A DNA stretch of 64,000 nucleotides, from NCBI GenBank assembly GCA_013420905.1, contig JAAXNY010000005.1, positions 4,340,001 to 4,404,000 of the forward strand, written 5' to 3'. A program made the translations under genes and the position numbers. Of the stretch, positions 12,488-24,416 are shown in pieces (position 1 is the first letter of the stretch; each line of letters begins with the position of its first letter). The notes beneath the pieces are model-generated. The model worked only from the letters and a program-made list of their open reading frames with translations. It searched no databases and had not been told where the DNA came from. The DNA is from Collybia mongolica. Lineage: Eukaryota > Basidiomycota > Agaricomycetes > Agaricales > Clitocybaceae.

Positions 12488-14952
12488 TTAGGTTCTTGAA
12501 TACTTGAGCCGGGGCCTCCATGCTATTCCTTTGCGGTCAGTCAGTTTGATACCATAACTTGCAAGGACTTCTGCACAGCCTGGCCAAACGTTCTTCAATA
12601 TTTCGTATCTATGATTTCATCGTGTTTCAGGAATATGGCACATGAATAAAGGGCAATAACTCACTCTGTAGGGGGCCATTCTATAGTGGAGACTTGGATC
12701 TCCTTGAGAGCAGGAAAGAAAGAATAGTCAACGTCTGTGATTAGATCTAGGTCCGGGGGAGAAAATATGCGACTGGTATAAATCAGATATGAGTAGATGT
12801 TTCGGTGGGCAGGACTGCGAGAGAACCTTAGGATATCGTCACAATCTGGTATAAATGTGATCTTGGATACACACTCGTGCTTATCTTCAATATCTGGCAG
12901 CCCATATTCTTCATTCTGCTCAGGAACAAAGCTATTACCGCATAAACAGCATTCGAATCAAAACGGACTTACACGATACCGGGGTGCGATCAACCTTAGC
13001 TGTGTCATATTCGGACACATGTCGGGAACGGAGAGGCCGTGATGTTCAATTTCCAGCGTCAGGATCTTGGGTCCGTGTTTTTCAAGAAAATTGGTAACTT
13101 GTGGCAGCTCCTTGTGAAACGATGTAATATCCAGGTGTCGAAGGGCGGGCAAGCTAGACAATATGCTGGGTTAGCCAAAAGGTAATTCCAAAAGAACGCA
13201 CATGAACTTCATTCACCTCAAGTTCGACAACACGTCAAAGAAGGATGAATGGCAGGCCCGAAGTTTTAGTACCTCCAGACGGGGAAGCCATTCAGGTGCT
13301 ACGGGGACTGCTGTGTCGAAGGCTACATCAACTGTGCAAGACAACTCGCGCAGGGCTGAAAAACGAGACAAGACAGTCGGACGTCGGGAAAATGGTGTGG
13401 CCGGTACTTTAATGTCCAAAAGGTAAACAATATTCGGCCCAGATACGTTGGCGAGTGTTTCGATACCAGACCAGCGAATGGACAGAGGCGATTCAAAGTT
13501 AAACATCTTACGTCCGGGATGGATGGGGAAAGCTGAGCTGATGCTGGTGAGATTCGAAGCTTGCGATATGATATCTTCTATGCATTTCTGGAGGACGGTT
13601 TCACTCCCAAAAGCCCACGTACTGGGCCAGAACGTGATGGACTCGAGTTGGGACCATCGGGAGGGGTCCGACTTTAGGCCGCCAGTGTAGCGTTGCATAT
13701 CGATACTCCCGTAGCAAACTGCAGAACGGTACTTGTGAGGGAGAGAGAGCCGCTGAATGAATGTTTGAGTTTCGAACACGATTATAACAGATGACAGAAT
13801 GGCTTACACGGAATGCCTTCGACACCATGGGTACATACTTATGGGTGTAACTTAACACCAGAAATGACGTGTCATCGGAAGGGAACTTGTAAGGATATGG
13901 ATCTACGTGCATCGCGAACTGCAAGATACGGCCCCAGATCGTGTCATATAATTCCTTGGAGACGTTCTCCAAAGGAGTATAGAGAGGATCGGAAGAACGA
14001 GGAATGCAACTTGGCGATTTCTCTCTGAGGAGAACAGTCAGTAAGAAACCATGCCGTAGAGCCGTAGTTTACGAACAGAACTTTCTCATATGTTATGAGT
14101 CCGCGTAATCTTGGCCGCGCGCACATATTTTCCAAATCTCGGCTGATAGTGGAAGATAGATAGTCGTCTTCTAAGAACGTCAATCTTATGTCCTTCAACG
14201 TCAAATTTTTCGCCAAGATTTCCATGGTTCGAACGGTGCTCAAGGCCGCACGTCCTGAGATGACAATCGTTTGAAGGTTTGTAGCACCTGCCAGCGCATT
14301 TGTGATGTGTTGGAAGGGGTAGCGATAATAGGTTTGGGGAAGGAATACTTGATTCTGGAAAATCCAAGTTGGTATGATGTGAGTGTCCATTTCACGAATC
14401 ATGATTACCGCAACCCCAACAACTTACGAGATTAGACCAAGCCTGGAAACATGCTATCAGCTTATTGCTCAGCTGGCGTAACGGTGCATTAACCTTCCCA
14501 TCTTTGCGCATCGGGTCGAGGATTACTAACGAAGTAGGGTTGATAGTGGATAGGGAACTGAGAAGCCCTTTGACACTGTCGGACGAACGCAAATCAAAAG
14601 AAATGCCGAGGTCCCTTATATTGGGCGACAAGGTGATTATCGTCCGCATAGCTGCCCCATATCCCCCTTCTACTCGAAGCTTCCTAACGAGAGTACCGAG
14701 ATCTTTGTTCTTCCGGAACGTCCGCTCGAGTGCATATGCTTGTGCCTTGGAGCGGAGAACAACGACCTCGTAGAGGAGAGACGTTCCGACCATCATCCAG
14801 CGTTTGCAAACCAGGAGTATGACTGAGCATGGCTGATACGACGGCCGAAAGAATGGAGAAATATCTGACACGTCGTGAAGCATTTCGTCGGGTACATGAA
14901 ACGACGGGTAGAGTATCTCTCTAATCAGCTCATTTGGAAGCTGCGACGCCAT
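12488..14952 (-). CDS. F-box-like leucine-rich protein, intact, 702 aa, 7 exons
   Basis: Exons (minus): 14952-14428, 14354-14077, 14024-13808, 13752-13217, 13153-12973, 12915-12665, 12608-12488. All phases close, giving 702 aa. All introns are 52-73 nt. Donors are GTAAGT/GTGAGT-like except the second (GTTCGT), chosen because the frame demands it and copy b agrees. Residues 5-16 (LPNELIREILYP) resemble an F-box start; the rest is Leu-rich with repeated L..L.L and an ILVCKRW-like block, as in fungal F-box/LRR proteins that pick substrates for SCF ubiquitin ligases. The F-box call is motif-level only. It is the only uninterrupted member of three copies on the same strand, and comparison with copy b supports most of the exon borders. 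Confidence 0.8.
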
Positions 14953-15384
14953 AATTTAAGCCGGGTGCACGCCGACAAGAGTGAGTTACCCAGTCAAAAT
15001 GGTTGGATGGAAAACGAAGGTTATGGTCAGAGGCAACGAGGCCATTACTCGGCTGTCACACTGCCGTCACATTCCTAAATAGCCACAGCCACATACTCGG
15101 AGTACGCGTTGTTTGCCGGTGTGTACGTGTTTTCGGAGGTCATGCCATGGAGTCCACATAATTTGTATTGGTGCAGAATGTTGCAGTAGAGGATATTTGT
15201 ACTAACATATAAAAGCTAGGCATTAATTGCACAAGTCAATAGATTCATTTTGCAACCACACAGAGTTTGGTGTCATTTCGATTGCCGCGCGATTATCAGA
15301 TTCACATTCCGATTGGCTGCAATGAGCGGATTGGCCAATAGGAAAGCCTGACTAGATCCCCTCCATGGTCGTCCCGTGAGCATC
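14953..15384. other. promoter region of the intact F-box-like gene
   Basis: Non-coding. Short stretches resemble the DNA upstream of copy b (GTTTGCCGGTGTGTACGTGTTT near 15109 against GTTTGTCGGTGTGTACGCGTTT near 8946), so the duplication included at least 200-300 bp of 5' flank. Confidence 0.55.
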
Positions 15385-15775
15385 TATAGTCACCAATGAT
15401 CATAACTAACCGTACCCATATTTTACCACCCCGATACTATCACCCACTCTTTGACTCCCACCACCAACCCGACAAAACCCACGCCCACCTCCTCCAGAGT
15501 CCAAAATCATCAGGCACCAACAAAAACCACCCATTTCACATATCCATCAGATTCTCGTCCACCTGTCGTCTCAGTCTTGCAAAAATACACATCAAGGCCA
15601 GATGACCCGAGAGTCCAGAGCTGCACAACGTCGAAGAGCAGGTTCCAATAGTAAACGTCGATAGGAACGCCTAAGCCAGATGTGCATATCTGAGCAGTCG
15701 AGCTTCAGCCGTGAATCTATTCCAGGATGGTGTCGGGAGTGGGTTGTTCGAGGCAACGATTGATGTTTCCATGGG
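15385..15775 (-). pseudogene. GRDP-like exon 1 fragment
   Basis: The plus-strand text follows 37050-37388 of the intact GRDP gene in order: CCACC.CCAACCCGACAAA, ATCATCAGGCA, TGTC..CTCAGTC, CAAGGCCAGATG, and near the gene start CCGTGAAT..ATTC and GGGAGTG.GTTGTTC. Frames are broken and nothing beyond exon 1 and intron 1 is present. A third family member, reduced to a fragment. Confidence 0.6.
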
Positions 15776-16193
15776 TTGCGGGACGTTCGGAACGACCCGG
15801 TCCGGGCTCTCATGTACTAATCGAGTTGGCTTGCAATGCACTACACACTTCGGATTGATGCCTACTTTCAATCGCAACTCAAGGAGACACAAAGACACGA
15901 GCATCGGCAGCCAGCAAGAAAGTAACTTCAAGAACAAGTCATTCATTGGAAAGGTATAAATATAAGAGGGTACTAATGCAGAAAGCAGGCAATTAACTGG
16001 TATAATACAAGCAGCGGCGCAGCAGCCGGCAAATGATAGATGCAGATGGAGTGTAAATATGCTAAGAAGTGGTGTATATGAGAGCGAGAAGGCTTGTAAA
16101 ATGTGAACGAAAGCGGCCCGGATCATCCAACTATGTAAGGGTCCGACCGTAGTGATGATAAAAGAGTCAAAGGAGCATAGCTATGAAAACAGT
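15776..16193. other. intergenic, nothing recognised
   Basis: 3' flank of the gene at 16194. No feature seen. Confidence 0.35.
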
Positions 16194-17535
16194 TTACCGC
16201 TCGGCAAAGAGCATTACTTCGTTCATCTTGGGAGAAGGAGGCTCCACGTCGATGAGCTCGCCATCTGGGTCGAGCTCGGCATAATTCAGCTCGCTATTCC
16301 GGCCCCGCATGTAGAATGGGACGTCGGCACCGAGGAAGCCGCCCTGGACCTGGGATGACGACTCGCGCTCGTCCTCGCCCACATCAGATAGTGGCGACGG
16401 CGACGTAGTCATGATACGGTCAAACATGGGATTGGTGTAGGTCGAGGATGTGTCATCATTCACGTAAAAGTCTCGTGATTGCTGGGGGGCTCGTGTGGAC
16501 GTGGAGGACGTGGAGGAGTATGAATTCATGGTGGTGGTGGTGGGTTGGCGCTCGGGGAAGGTGTATACGGGATATGGGGAGACCATGGCGGGCAGGAAGG
16601 TGAAATTGTAAGCTTCGGTCTTGTGTGGGTGCGAGTGTGGATGGCCGTGGGCCCTCCAGTACCTTGGCCCCTCGGGGTGGATAGGACCTGATGGCTTGGG
16701 TCGGTGGTTGACAGCTCCGTCGCTTGCATCTTTGCACGGCCTGAACCTGGTGCCTAGAGGATTGCCACTAAGGGACAACTCGTCAATGAGACATCGCACC
16801 AGATTGGAGTTTCACCTACCATACAGCACAACCAACGCCTTCGCGGACGCAGCCGCAGCGGCTGCGTACAATCTTGGACGCGGTCTCCCTGTCGAAGTAG
16901 CACTCGTCGAGGCTGACGACCGCAGACGACGCATTGCCCTTCGCGGACCACGTTCCCTGGCGCTGCCGGGGTGCGGCCGACATGTGCAGTATCGCCCCGC
17001 ACCCGTTCGACCGCTTCGGTTTGCGCGGATAGCGTGCTTTGGACGACGACGAAGCGGCGGAAGAGGACGGGTGCAGTGGAAGGATCGACGGCTCGTACGG
17101 CGTGCAGGGCTGCTGCCCACCCGAGTCATCCTCCGACTCTGACTCCTCCCCGCCGCAGAACAGTGTATAGACAACGTCGGACTCGCACTCGTCTGGCACT
17201 CGGCGAGAGCGCTGTGCCCCCCTGGCGTACCTTGATGTACGCTCCCTCAACACGCCCGGCCCCTGCGAGTCCTCAGGCTCCGACTCCCATGTCGGAGACC
17301 CCACCACGATGACGGTTGGGTTGAACACCCGCGGTGGGTTGGCCTGGCCGCTGTATCCGTGATCCAGTCTCATAGCGCCTCGACGTCGCAACCGTGAGGC
17401 CTCCCCCGTGCGCACGAGGTCGGAAAGGACAATCGAGTCGTCTGCGTCGGTCGGTGCAGGTGGGATGTTCTCGTTCTCGAGTTCGCTGTCCGAGTCGGAG
17501 AAGGAGGGTGTTCGCTGCCGGTAGATAATGGGCAT
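16194..17535 (-). CDS. hypothetical protein with CxC...C..C motif, 429 aa, 2 exons
   Basis: Exon 1 runs 17535-16820 and exon 2 runs 16767-16194, with a 52-nt intron (GTAGGT donor, CCTTAG acceptor). The splice rejoins a compact cysteine motif, CGCVREGVGCAVCGNPLGT followed by R.RPC at about residues 230-256, which the intron splits inside a Cys codon; this is strong evidence for the junction. Four or five cysteines at this spacing could bind zinc, but that is inference. The N-terminal half is Ser/Glu/Asp-rich and disordered-looking; after the motif comes a His/Pro/Ser/Thr-rich stretch and an acidic C-terminus. GC content is clearly higher than in the neighbours. No signal peptide or membrane segment. 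I believe similar proteins exist in other Agaricomycetes, but I know no function. Confidence 0.72.
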
Positions 17536-19640
17536 TGTAGAGAGAATATAAACGAAATGAAAAAAATGGAGTCTTTGAAGGAAAACAGCAGAACGGAGAT
17601 GTCGAGGGTTTGGTGGCGTGGACTCCGCATGTCCGACCCTTAGTCAGCACAGACATGATGGGGTCGACTGCACCGCCACAGGTCTAGACCCGCCCGCAAA
17701 ACCACAATCTCAACAATCTTCACTTTTTGACTTTTTTTTTGAACATCAAACAAACTGGTAACTGCTTGACCCCCGATGCTCTTGGTGATATCCAGGGAGG
17801 GATCATCCCCACCCGAGATGATCCTGACTTTTGACCCGTCTTGTTTTCGTAAAAAGAACGCGCTAATCTTGCTATAACGCGTCCATCTTCTGGATATCCA
17901 ATGTCCCTTCCTTGGTATTCCGGGGCGCACTGGGGATGTCAGGATCGGTCGTGTCAGATACACCTTCGTTGGTTTACCCGGCGGGGTAATAAACCCTTGT
18001 GGTTGACCCCCCCTTCCGCTCGCGAGTGTTTCCGCTCCAGCGTCTGAGCACGGGCCATGCTCAGCTATTCTTGTTGAGTGCAGCGAAATGGAAGAGAGGA
18101 CAACTACTATCATTTGGCTGAAGACCCTGTTCTGGACCGCGCCTCCATTTCATGGCCGTATCAGTCGATCCACCTGGCATCCAGCAATCGGTGCGTCTGA
18201 TAACGCGTCAGGCCCTCTCTAATCCTCCCCAGGAAACCCGCTCTCTAACCTAGACCCGCTGAAGCTAGTCACTGCAAAAACCTGCGGGCCTAACCCAACC
18301 CGAAAGCCCATCAATGTTAACGTGCAAACGGGCCTTCTCCTTCATCAAGGCACCGCCATCCCCATTTTGACTCCCCGCCGTTTTTAATGTCGAGGTCCAG
18401 GCAAGAAGGGGGGAAATGCAGGTCTAGCGCCCGACCATGGGAAAGCCTAGCGCTCCGTAGGGCTAAAGGCTGCTTGATCACTTATGAATCTCAACTGTGT
18501 TCTCATTGGCCGCCTTGATGTGGGATTGACTAGTCTGGATGGAGCGCACCTCATCTCAAGTTCCTTTCTTGTCCGAACTTCCCCGCCGCGGAATGCGCTG
18601 AATTCCAAGAGCACAGACGTGCTGATACTGGAGCCATCCGATTAGCATCGTAATTCCTAGCGGAGACCATCTTATCACATTTCGAGTCTTCCCGGTCTGT
18701 GGGGCACGATCCCGAAGATGAAGCGGTAAAAATTGGTCGTTAGTGGTTGCTCACTACCTACGACTCAAACAGGCGATTACTATTCGACCCCCTCGATCTC
18801 CAGGAATATATCTATCATACGTTGGCAGTGGCAGATCGACCTGACATATGATGCGCTCTGGGTTTCTCTGCCGCGATACTTCACTGTTGGACGGTCCACA
18901 AGCGAGATCGGAACGGGTAAAAATAGTGGAGTTCTCCATCTGCCCCGCCTCGTGGTGACCTTCCCTGCAGATATGACACTCGTAGCTTTATTAATTTTCT
19001 CACAAAAATGCACTTGGGGAGACGTCGGATCGTTATAACGGAACGTGGGATTCGGTGTTGTAGTCCTAGGATGCCACATCGCGGCCGGTTACCTCTTCCG
19101 CTATGTTTTCGTGGATGAGGATCATAACGGCATCCCCTCGGTTTTCTAATGCCGGCGTACCGGCTGCCGTGGCGGCTGGCCTGCCCTGTCTACGATAGCT
19201 ATGCTTCACCTATGTACTGTTTCTCCCTGGCAACTCCATCCATCAATCATCGTCTGGACCTGCCATGATACTACAACTGATCACACTTGCATGGTGCCCT
19301 CTATTCATTGTAGGGGCCATGTATTTGTTTTTACTGGCTGTAGCAGGGTTTATATCGGGACAGTGCTTTCGATCTCGTCAAATTTCCTTCTAGATTTCAT
19401 GCTACTCAAGCAAAGAAAACAAACCATACATTCCACCAGTCAACGATACCACCGATCACGACTTAAACATTGTGCTAACGATGATAGCTCGGAAGGAACT
19501 GGCTTTGAGTCAACAGATAGCAAGTTTAGAACGACATATACATCACAACATTGAACCTTAGGTAACAAATTAGCCTATAACAAGAATAGAACAGATAACC
19601 ATCACATACGACACATACGAAAAACGTAACTTGATGGCAA
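17536..19640. other. long intergenic stretch without a supported gene
   Basis: Several 60-150-codon frames exist (for example 17640-18113 minus, 18733-19038 plus) but none shows a domain, splice pattern or homologous copy. 17536-17640 would be the promoter of the Cys-motif gene. Confidence 0.4.
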
Positions 19641-20560
19641 TCAGTCTATCAATAGCAAACTTGCCCCGGGTAAAGGGTTCTCTTGCGAGGCCCACCGTAC
19701 TGTCCGTCCCGTGGAAACAACATGAGCCCGCCCAGTCATTTCAAACCGGGCGAACCGACCAAGGATATTTGTCCTCTCAAGCCACACGGGGAGACTGTCC
19801 CTGTACGCTACGGCCCACTCACAACGTGCCCGCCCACAGGCGCGCACCGAGCTTCCCGTTCCCGTGCTGGCGCTTCGTTTGGTACTCTTTTCCCGTACGG
19901 ATCCGCGGTCCAGCACGAGTCTTGGCCTCGCCTACGGCAGAGCCATTCACCAGGGGGGGCTCTGCTTTCGACTAACCGCCTTCCTGTGCGGCGCTCTCCT
20001 TCCGTGCTCACTCCTGGCGAGGACGAGACGCGCTGGGCGGGGTCGGCTAGTGCTTCGCCCTTGTCACGGGGCCCTCCTTTACCAAGGGAGGCGCCCGCCC
20101 GCGTGCCTTCCAGCCACGTCTTCGTGCCAGGGCTTCGGTAGTCCTCTTGCGAACCTCCTTTACCAAGGGAGGGCCCACGCATCCCGACGGCGGTAACTCT
20201 GGTGTCCGAAGAGCTGCTAACCTCTCGAGGAGGGCCAGGCCATCCGGCTTGGGAGTAGAGATTTCCGGGAGCGTCGAGGAGGCTGGGGGTGCCCTGGAAT
20301 CGTGTTGATTTCGGGTGGTTTTCAACAGCTACTTCCCCCTATTACGTCCCCTATCCCTTACGGGGCCCTTCTACGGGAACGATTGGGGTGGGTTTCGAGC
20401 ATTTTGGCTCCTTGGCGTGATGCACAAGGGTTCCCGGGTTGACCGCGGGGAGGTATGCTCGTGTGTACTGGGCTGGAGTGGGTCTGCCACAAGTTATGGA
20501 TAGGCCTGCCTAGGATCTCTCCTAAGAAGTTCCATCGGAGTCCTGTGGCTTCGCACCCGA
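19641..20560. other. GC-rich block with repeated hairpin motif, origin unknown
   Basis: Composition changes abruptly to GC-rich. The motif CCTCCTTTACCAAGGGAGG, itself a small hairpin, occurs twice (about 20073-20091 and 20154-20172). Long frames occur on both strands, as expected for GC-rich DNA with few stops, and overlap each other, so I do not call any of them. It could be a remnant of a mobile element or a transferred segment. Confidence 0.4.
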
Positions 20561-20854
20561 GCATGACACACCCAACCCATTTGAATAGGACAATACACTG
20601 ACAAATTAGGGATTATATTTTGGTTCGGTGATGACCTACGGAAGTGTGTATCACGATCGTGGCAGATCGCATGTGACTCAATGAGTTGCTGTTATGTTTC
20701 TCGAGGAGACGAAGTTGATGAGTCACACTAAGAGGCTGAGGGCAAACGTACTTTCTAAGGAACAAGGAGCAGGAGCCGACCCGGGCGGTGGTAACGCGGT
20801 CATAACGTACGGCTTCAGGGAGACCAACTTTAGTTGGAAAGAGAGGTTCGGTTA

Positions 20855-21340
20855 ACATCTATAATTATGATTTGAATGAAGTGGGATACACTAACCGTTG
20901 GAGCCGCACGCATCGAAGCAAGTAAAGGTGACTTTCAGTACATGATCAGTCTCAACGGGCCGAGCAACTCCGGTCAGGAAAATCTCCATGGTCAATTCAA
21001 TATCATGGGGCTCGGTAACTTTCAATTCAATGAAGCCTGAGATGCTTCGAAGGGTGGGCGTGGGTACGTTGAGTGTGCCGCGCCCAAAATACATAGCACC
21101 TGAGAGAATTTGTAAGTCAATAACGACACCATTGAGGTTATTAGGACATACGTGGCGTCTCCACACTGTGTAACCCACACGATCCCGCCTGACAGGAATT
21201 CGAACAATTTTATAAGCCAGTTGAAATGGAAGGCTAAGTGGAGAGAGTTGCATTGGAGGTCTATTTTCGTCCGTTGTCAAAAAGTTCAAGCTAATATCTG
21301 TCAGATGTCGCAAGTCAGAAGATGGTGGTTCTGTGATCAA
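20855..21340 (-). CDS. hypothetical protein fragment, structure uncertain
   Basis: A 149-codon frame (20891-21340) has protein-like composition, with alternating hydrophobic and charged residues (for example GFIELKVTEPHDIELTMEIF), and ends at GTTAGT, which could be a donor leading to a short last exon and a TAA near 20841. A GTATGT...CTCAG pair inside the frame would be a 52-nt intron but does not keep the frame, so either the gene model or the gene is broken. No family recognised. Confidence 0.33.
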
Positions 21341-21811
21341 CTTATTTCAGATACCTGCTATTCTGTGCGACATTCTGGTCCGAAAACTAGGGGGGTAAAT
21401 TGGTGGTAACGTGGCAAAACGTGGTGTGAGGAGTTTTGCTCACTTCGAACCCCGAGCCGCCCTGTCTTCTCGGGAATCTTGTGAGGACTGTATGTCCTTC
21501 GCGCCAATCGTTGTCCTCGTCGGTGCCCAAGCGCCAGCTCTTCCACAAAGCTCGAAGAACGAAGTTTAGTATCAAGTTGGCAGCCATCTGGGCTCAAAAG
21601 GACTGTTCTCAGGCCATGCACGTGACGGCAAAATGTGGCGGAACGTTGCGCCCAGGTTGCGCCCATACTGCTAAGCGCACCAACGTGCAAACCTTTCTTC
21701 TCTGGGCCAATCGCTTGTCACCGCAGAACGTTGGATACGTGCCCATCACAACAGACGCCGAACAACGTGCAATTGTATGGCGGTTGCAAACAGGTTCTTC
21801 TTCACTCTCTC

Positions 21812-23604
21812 ATGAACCACCCACCTGGACGGCAAGCTTCTTTCGACAAGCTCCGCAATCATGCTGCTCGTATCCTAGAAGAAGGAAAAGGTCGGCTCGG
21901 TGACCTGGCAGCCCGTTCTTTGATCCCAGCCCCCAACTACCCAACCAACAGCCCGAGATTCATGACTATCCTTGCCCTAACCGCAGCCCTATCGTTGGTG
22001 CTCATCTATGGCGTACACGCCTTTGCAACTCCGGGTATGAACCTGGGGTCCAGCACTCCTGGGACATTTGAGATACAGAAGTCGTGGGCACAGTACTCGC
22101 CTTATTTCGCTGCAGGACATTACGAGGATCCACCGAAGCATTGTAAAGTTGTACAGGTGCTGTACTCAGTTTAGATGTTCATGTTCTTGGTTATTGACGA
22201 TATATTGTAGGCAAACCTTGTACGTTAGAATGTTCAAAACCATCACAATTTCTCTAATATTTTCGCTTAGATTCAACGACACGGTGCACGCTTTCCCACT
22301 GCTGGTGCTGCCTCAGCCATCAAAGCGGCGGTGTCCAAATTACAGTCCGCCAAGGAGTTCACTGACCCACGGTTGGCATTCCTTGAGAACTACACATATG
22401 TTTTAGGACAGGATGATCTCGTTCCCTCTGGGGTCCAAGCGTCCGTCATGTTTCACTTTCTTCCGTGCCGCATCTCACATCACTGAACAAAACAGATCTC
22501 AGAACGCGGGACGTGTTCATTTCCACCGATATTCTGATATTATCAGTAGTGGAAATCTACCATTCGTACGGGCGTCGAGTTCCGAACGGGTCGTTCTTTC
22601 CGCAACCAATTGGACTGCAGGTATATACTTGCTCGGCTCCTTCACAACTTTTAATTAATATGTAAATAGGCTTTTCTATTGCCAGTCATCACGTTTATAA
22701 TCCAAAGTTATCAGTAATTATATCAGAAGACGTGAGAGGGGCATTCATAGATTTCCAAAATGCAGCTAACGCATAGATACAGCTCAATAACACTCTCGAT
22801 GATACTATGTGTCCAAACGCTGGCAATGCAGATGCGCAGACATCTCAGTGGCTTTCAGAATATGGACCACCTATTGCAGGCCGTCTAAATAATCAAGCTC
22901 CGGGAGCTAATCTAACATCAGCAGACGCCTTCAGCCTTCTGTCGCTTTGTCCTTTTGAAACAGTTGCGAAGAACTCCTTGAGTCTATTTTGCCCACTGTT
23001 CACCCCTGCAGAGTTTCAGCAGTTTGAGTATTCCGGTGACCTCGATAAGTACTACAATACTGGGTCCGTCTTGCTATCCTATACGTTTACTTCTGTGACT
23101 CCTAATACAACACCTTCTGGATCTAGATATGGCCAGCCCCTCGGGCCCGTCCAAGGTGTTGGTTACATCAACGAACTTCTCGCCCGACTCACTGGGAAGC
23201 CGGTCCAAGACCATACCCAAACCAATCACACGTTGGACTCCTCTCCCACCACGTTCCCACTCGATCGCACGATGTTCGCCGATTTCTCACACGATAATCA
23301 GATGGTCGCCATCTATGCTGCTCTCGGGCTCTTCCCACAGGCTGCGCCCCCTGATCCCTCCCTCCCTAACCCTCGACGAGACTGGCTGGCTTCCCATCTG
23401 GTCCCGTTCTCCGCGCAGATGATTACGGAAAAGCTGGCGTGCGGTCAGGACGAGTACGTGAGGATATTCGTCAATGATGCCCGCCAGCCTTTAAAGTTTT
23501 GTGGAGCAAAAGAAGACGGCTTATGTGAGCTGGGAGCATTTGTTACGAGCCAATCGTACGCACGGAATGATGGATCTGGGGACTTTGAAAAATGTTTTGA
23601 CTGA
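21812..23604 (+). CDS. histidine acid phosphatase / phytase-like, 491 aa, 7 exons
   Basis: Exons: 21812-22156, 22211-22219 (a 9-nt microexon), 22271-22440, 22496-22620, 22670-22731, 22777-23063, 23127-23604; every phase closes. The family hydrolyses phosphomonoesters such as phytate. The nucleophile motif RHGARFP sits at residues 121-127 and is assembled immediately after the microexon; the HD acid motif is H388-D389 (FSHDN). N-glycosylation sequons and C-terminal cysteines (FCGAKEDGLCELG) fit an extracytoplasmic enzyme. Residues 51-71 form one hydrophobic segment preceded by a 50-residue cytoplasmic-type leader, so it looks like a type II membrane-anchored form rather than a classically secreted one; a later start at M51 would instead give a signal peptide. 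Donors at 22441 and 23064 are GTCCGT. The gene is open throughout. Confidence 0.88.
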
Positions 23605-24416
23605 TCTCACTGATTGTCACCCCATATATGTCATCCTTCGGCAACTATCCGAAATATCATTTCCCTGCCATGTTGGGAACGAGTTGTGTATTGGACTTCA
23701 TGTTTGGAGGTATTGCGACTCGTCTTATCGCCTTGTTTAACGAGGACCGTTACTGAGAACAATAAACATATTTTTGAAGGCGTATCGTGCGGACCCAAGC
23801 CCCGAGTATTTACCTCAATACATTATCAAGCACTCGGCGAGTTCTTCGATGCATTTCTATGTTGTATATTTAGCATTATACCTAATATTGCAGATTGTTC
23901 ACACACATCTCACTGTCTAACTATAGTTCACACACGAGTCCACCCATGACCCCTCGGTACTGTCTAACCTCAGTCGGTACATGACCGTTGCAAGCCACGA
24001 GAAGCGCCGCTGAGTGGTTTAGAGCTCTAGGTCCCTGTCATGCCTCGCATCTTGAGGCCTATCTTATCCCCCTATTGCACCACTTGTCTACGTTAATCTG
24101 TTGGTGAAACTCACTAGAAGCCCCACCGACCGTTACGCCGAACTATTGACACCTTGCACGCTCCAAAGATGGTAGGTCTCCTTCTCTTCATGTCACGGCC
24201 AGACACTCTAACCCTATAATGCCCGAAGTTCTCTTGCCGATTCCACCTCTTCGACTCGGACATGCTCATATGATCCAGGTAACGGACAAGATCCTTGGAT
24301 TGGTTCCCCTTCAAGTTAAACGTAAACACTTGCCATAGAAGCCCCCACTTTTCAGATAAATGGCTCGCCAATCCAGAATTCGCCCCCCTGTCTCGTACTA
24401 GTCGACTTCTTCCATC
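23605..24416. other. intergenic between phytase and transporter array
   Basis: No gene or repeat recognised. The last part should be the promoter of the transporter gene at 24417. Confidence 0.4.

Noticed and set aside
16621..17312. Long plus-strand frames (173 and 113 codons)
   Set aside because: Shadows of the minus-strand Cys-motif gene in GC-rich DNA; no splice or domain support.
17640..18113. 157-codon minus frame
   Set aside because: No domain, no homologous copy in the window, and atypical composition.
19641..20325. Frames of 90-150 codons on both strands
   Set aside because: They overlap each other in GC-rich DNA with low stop density and have no recognisable domain.
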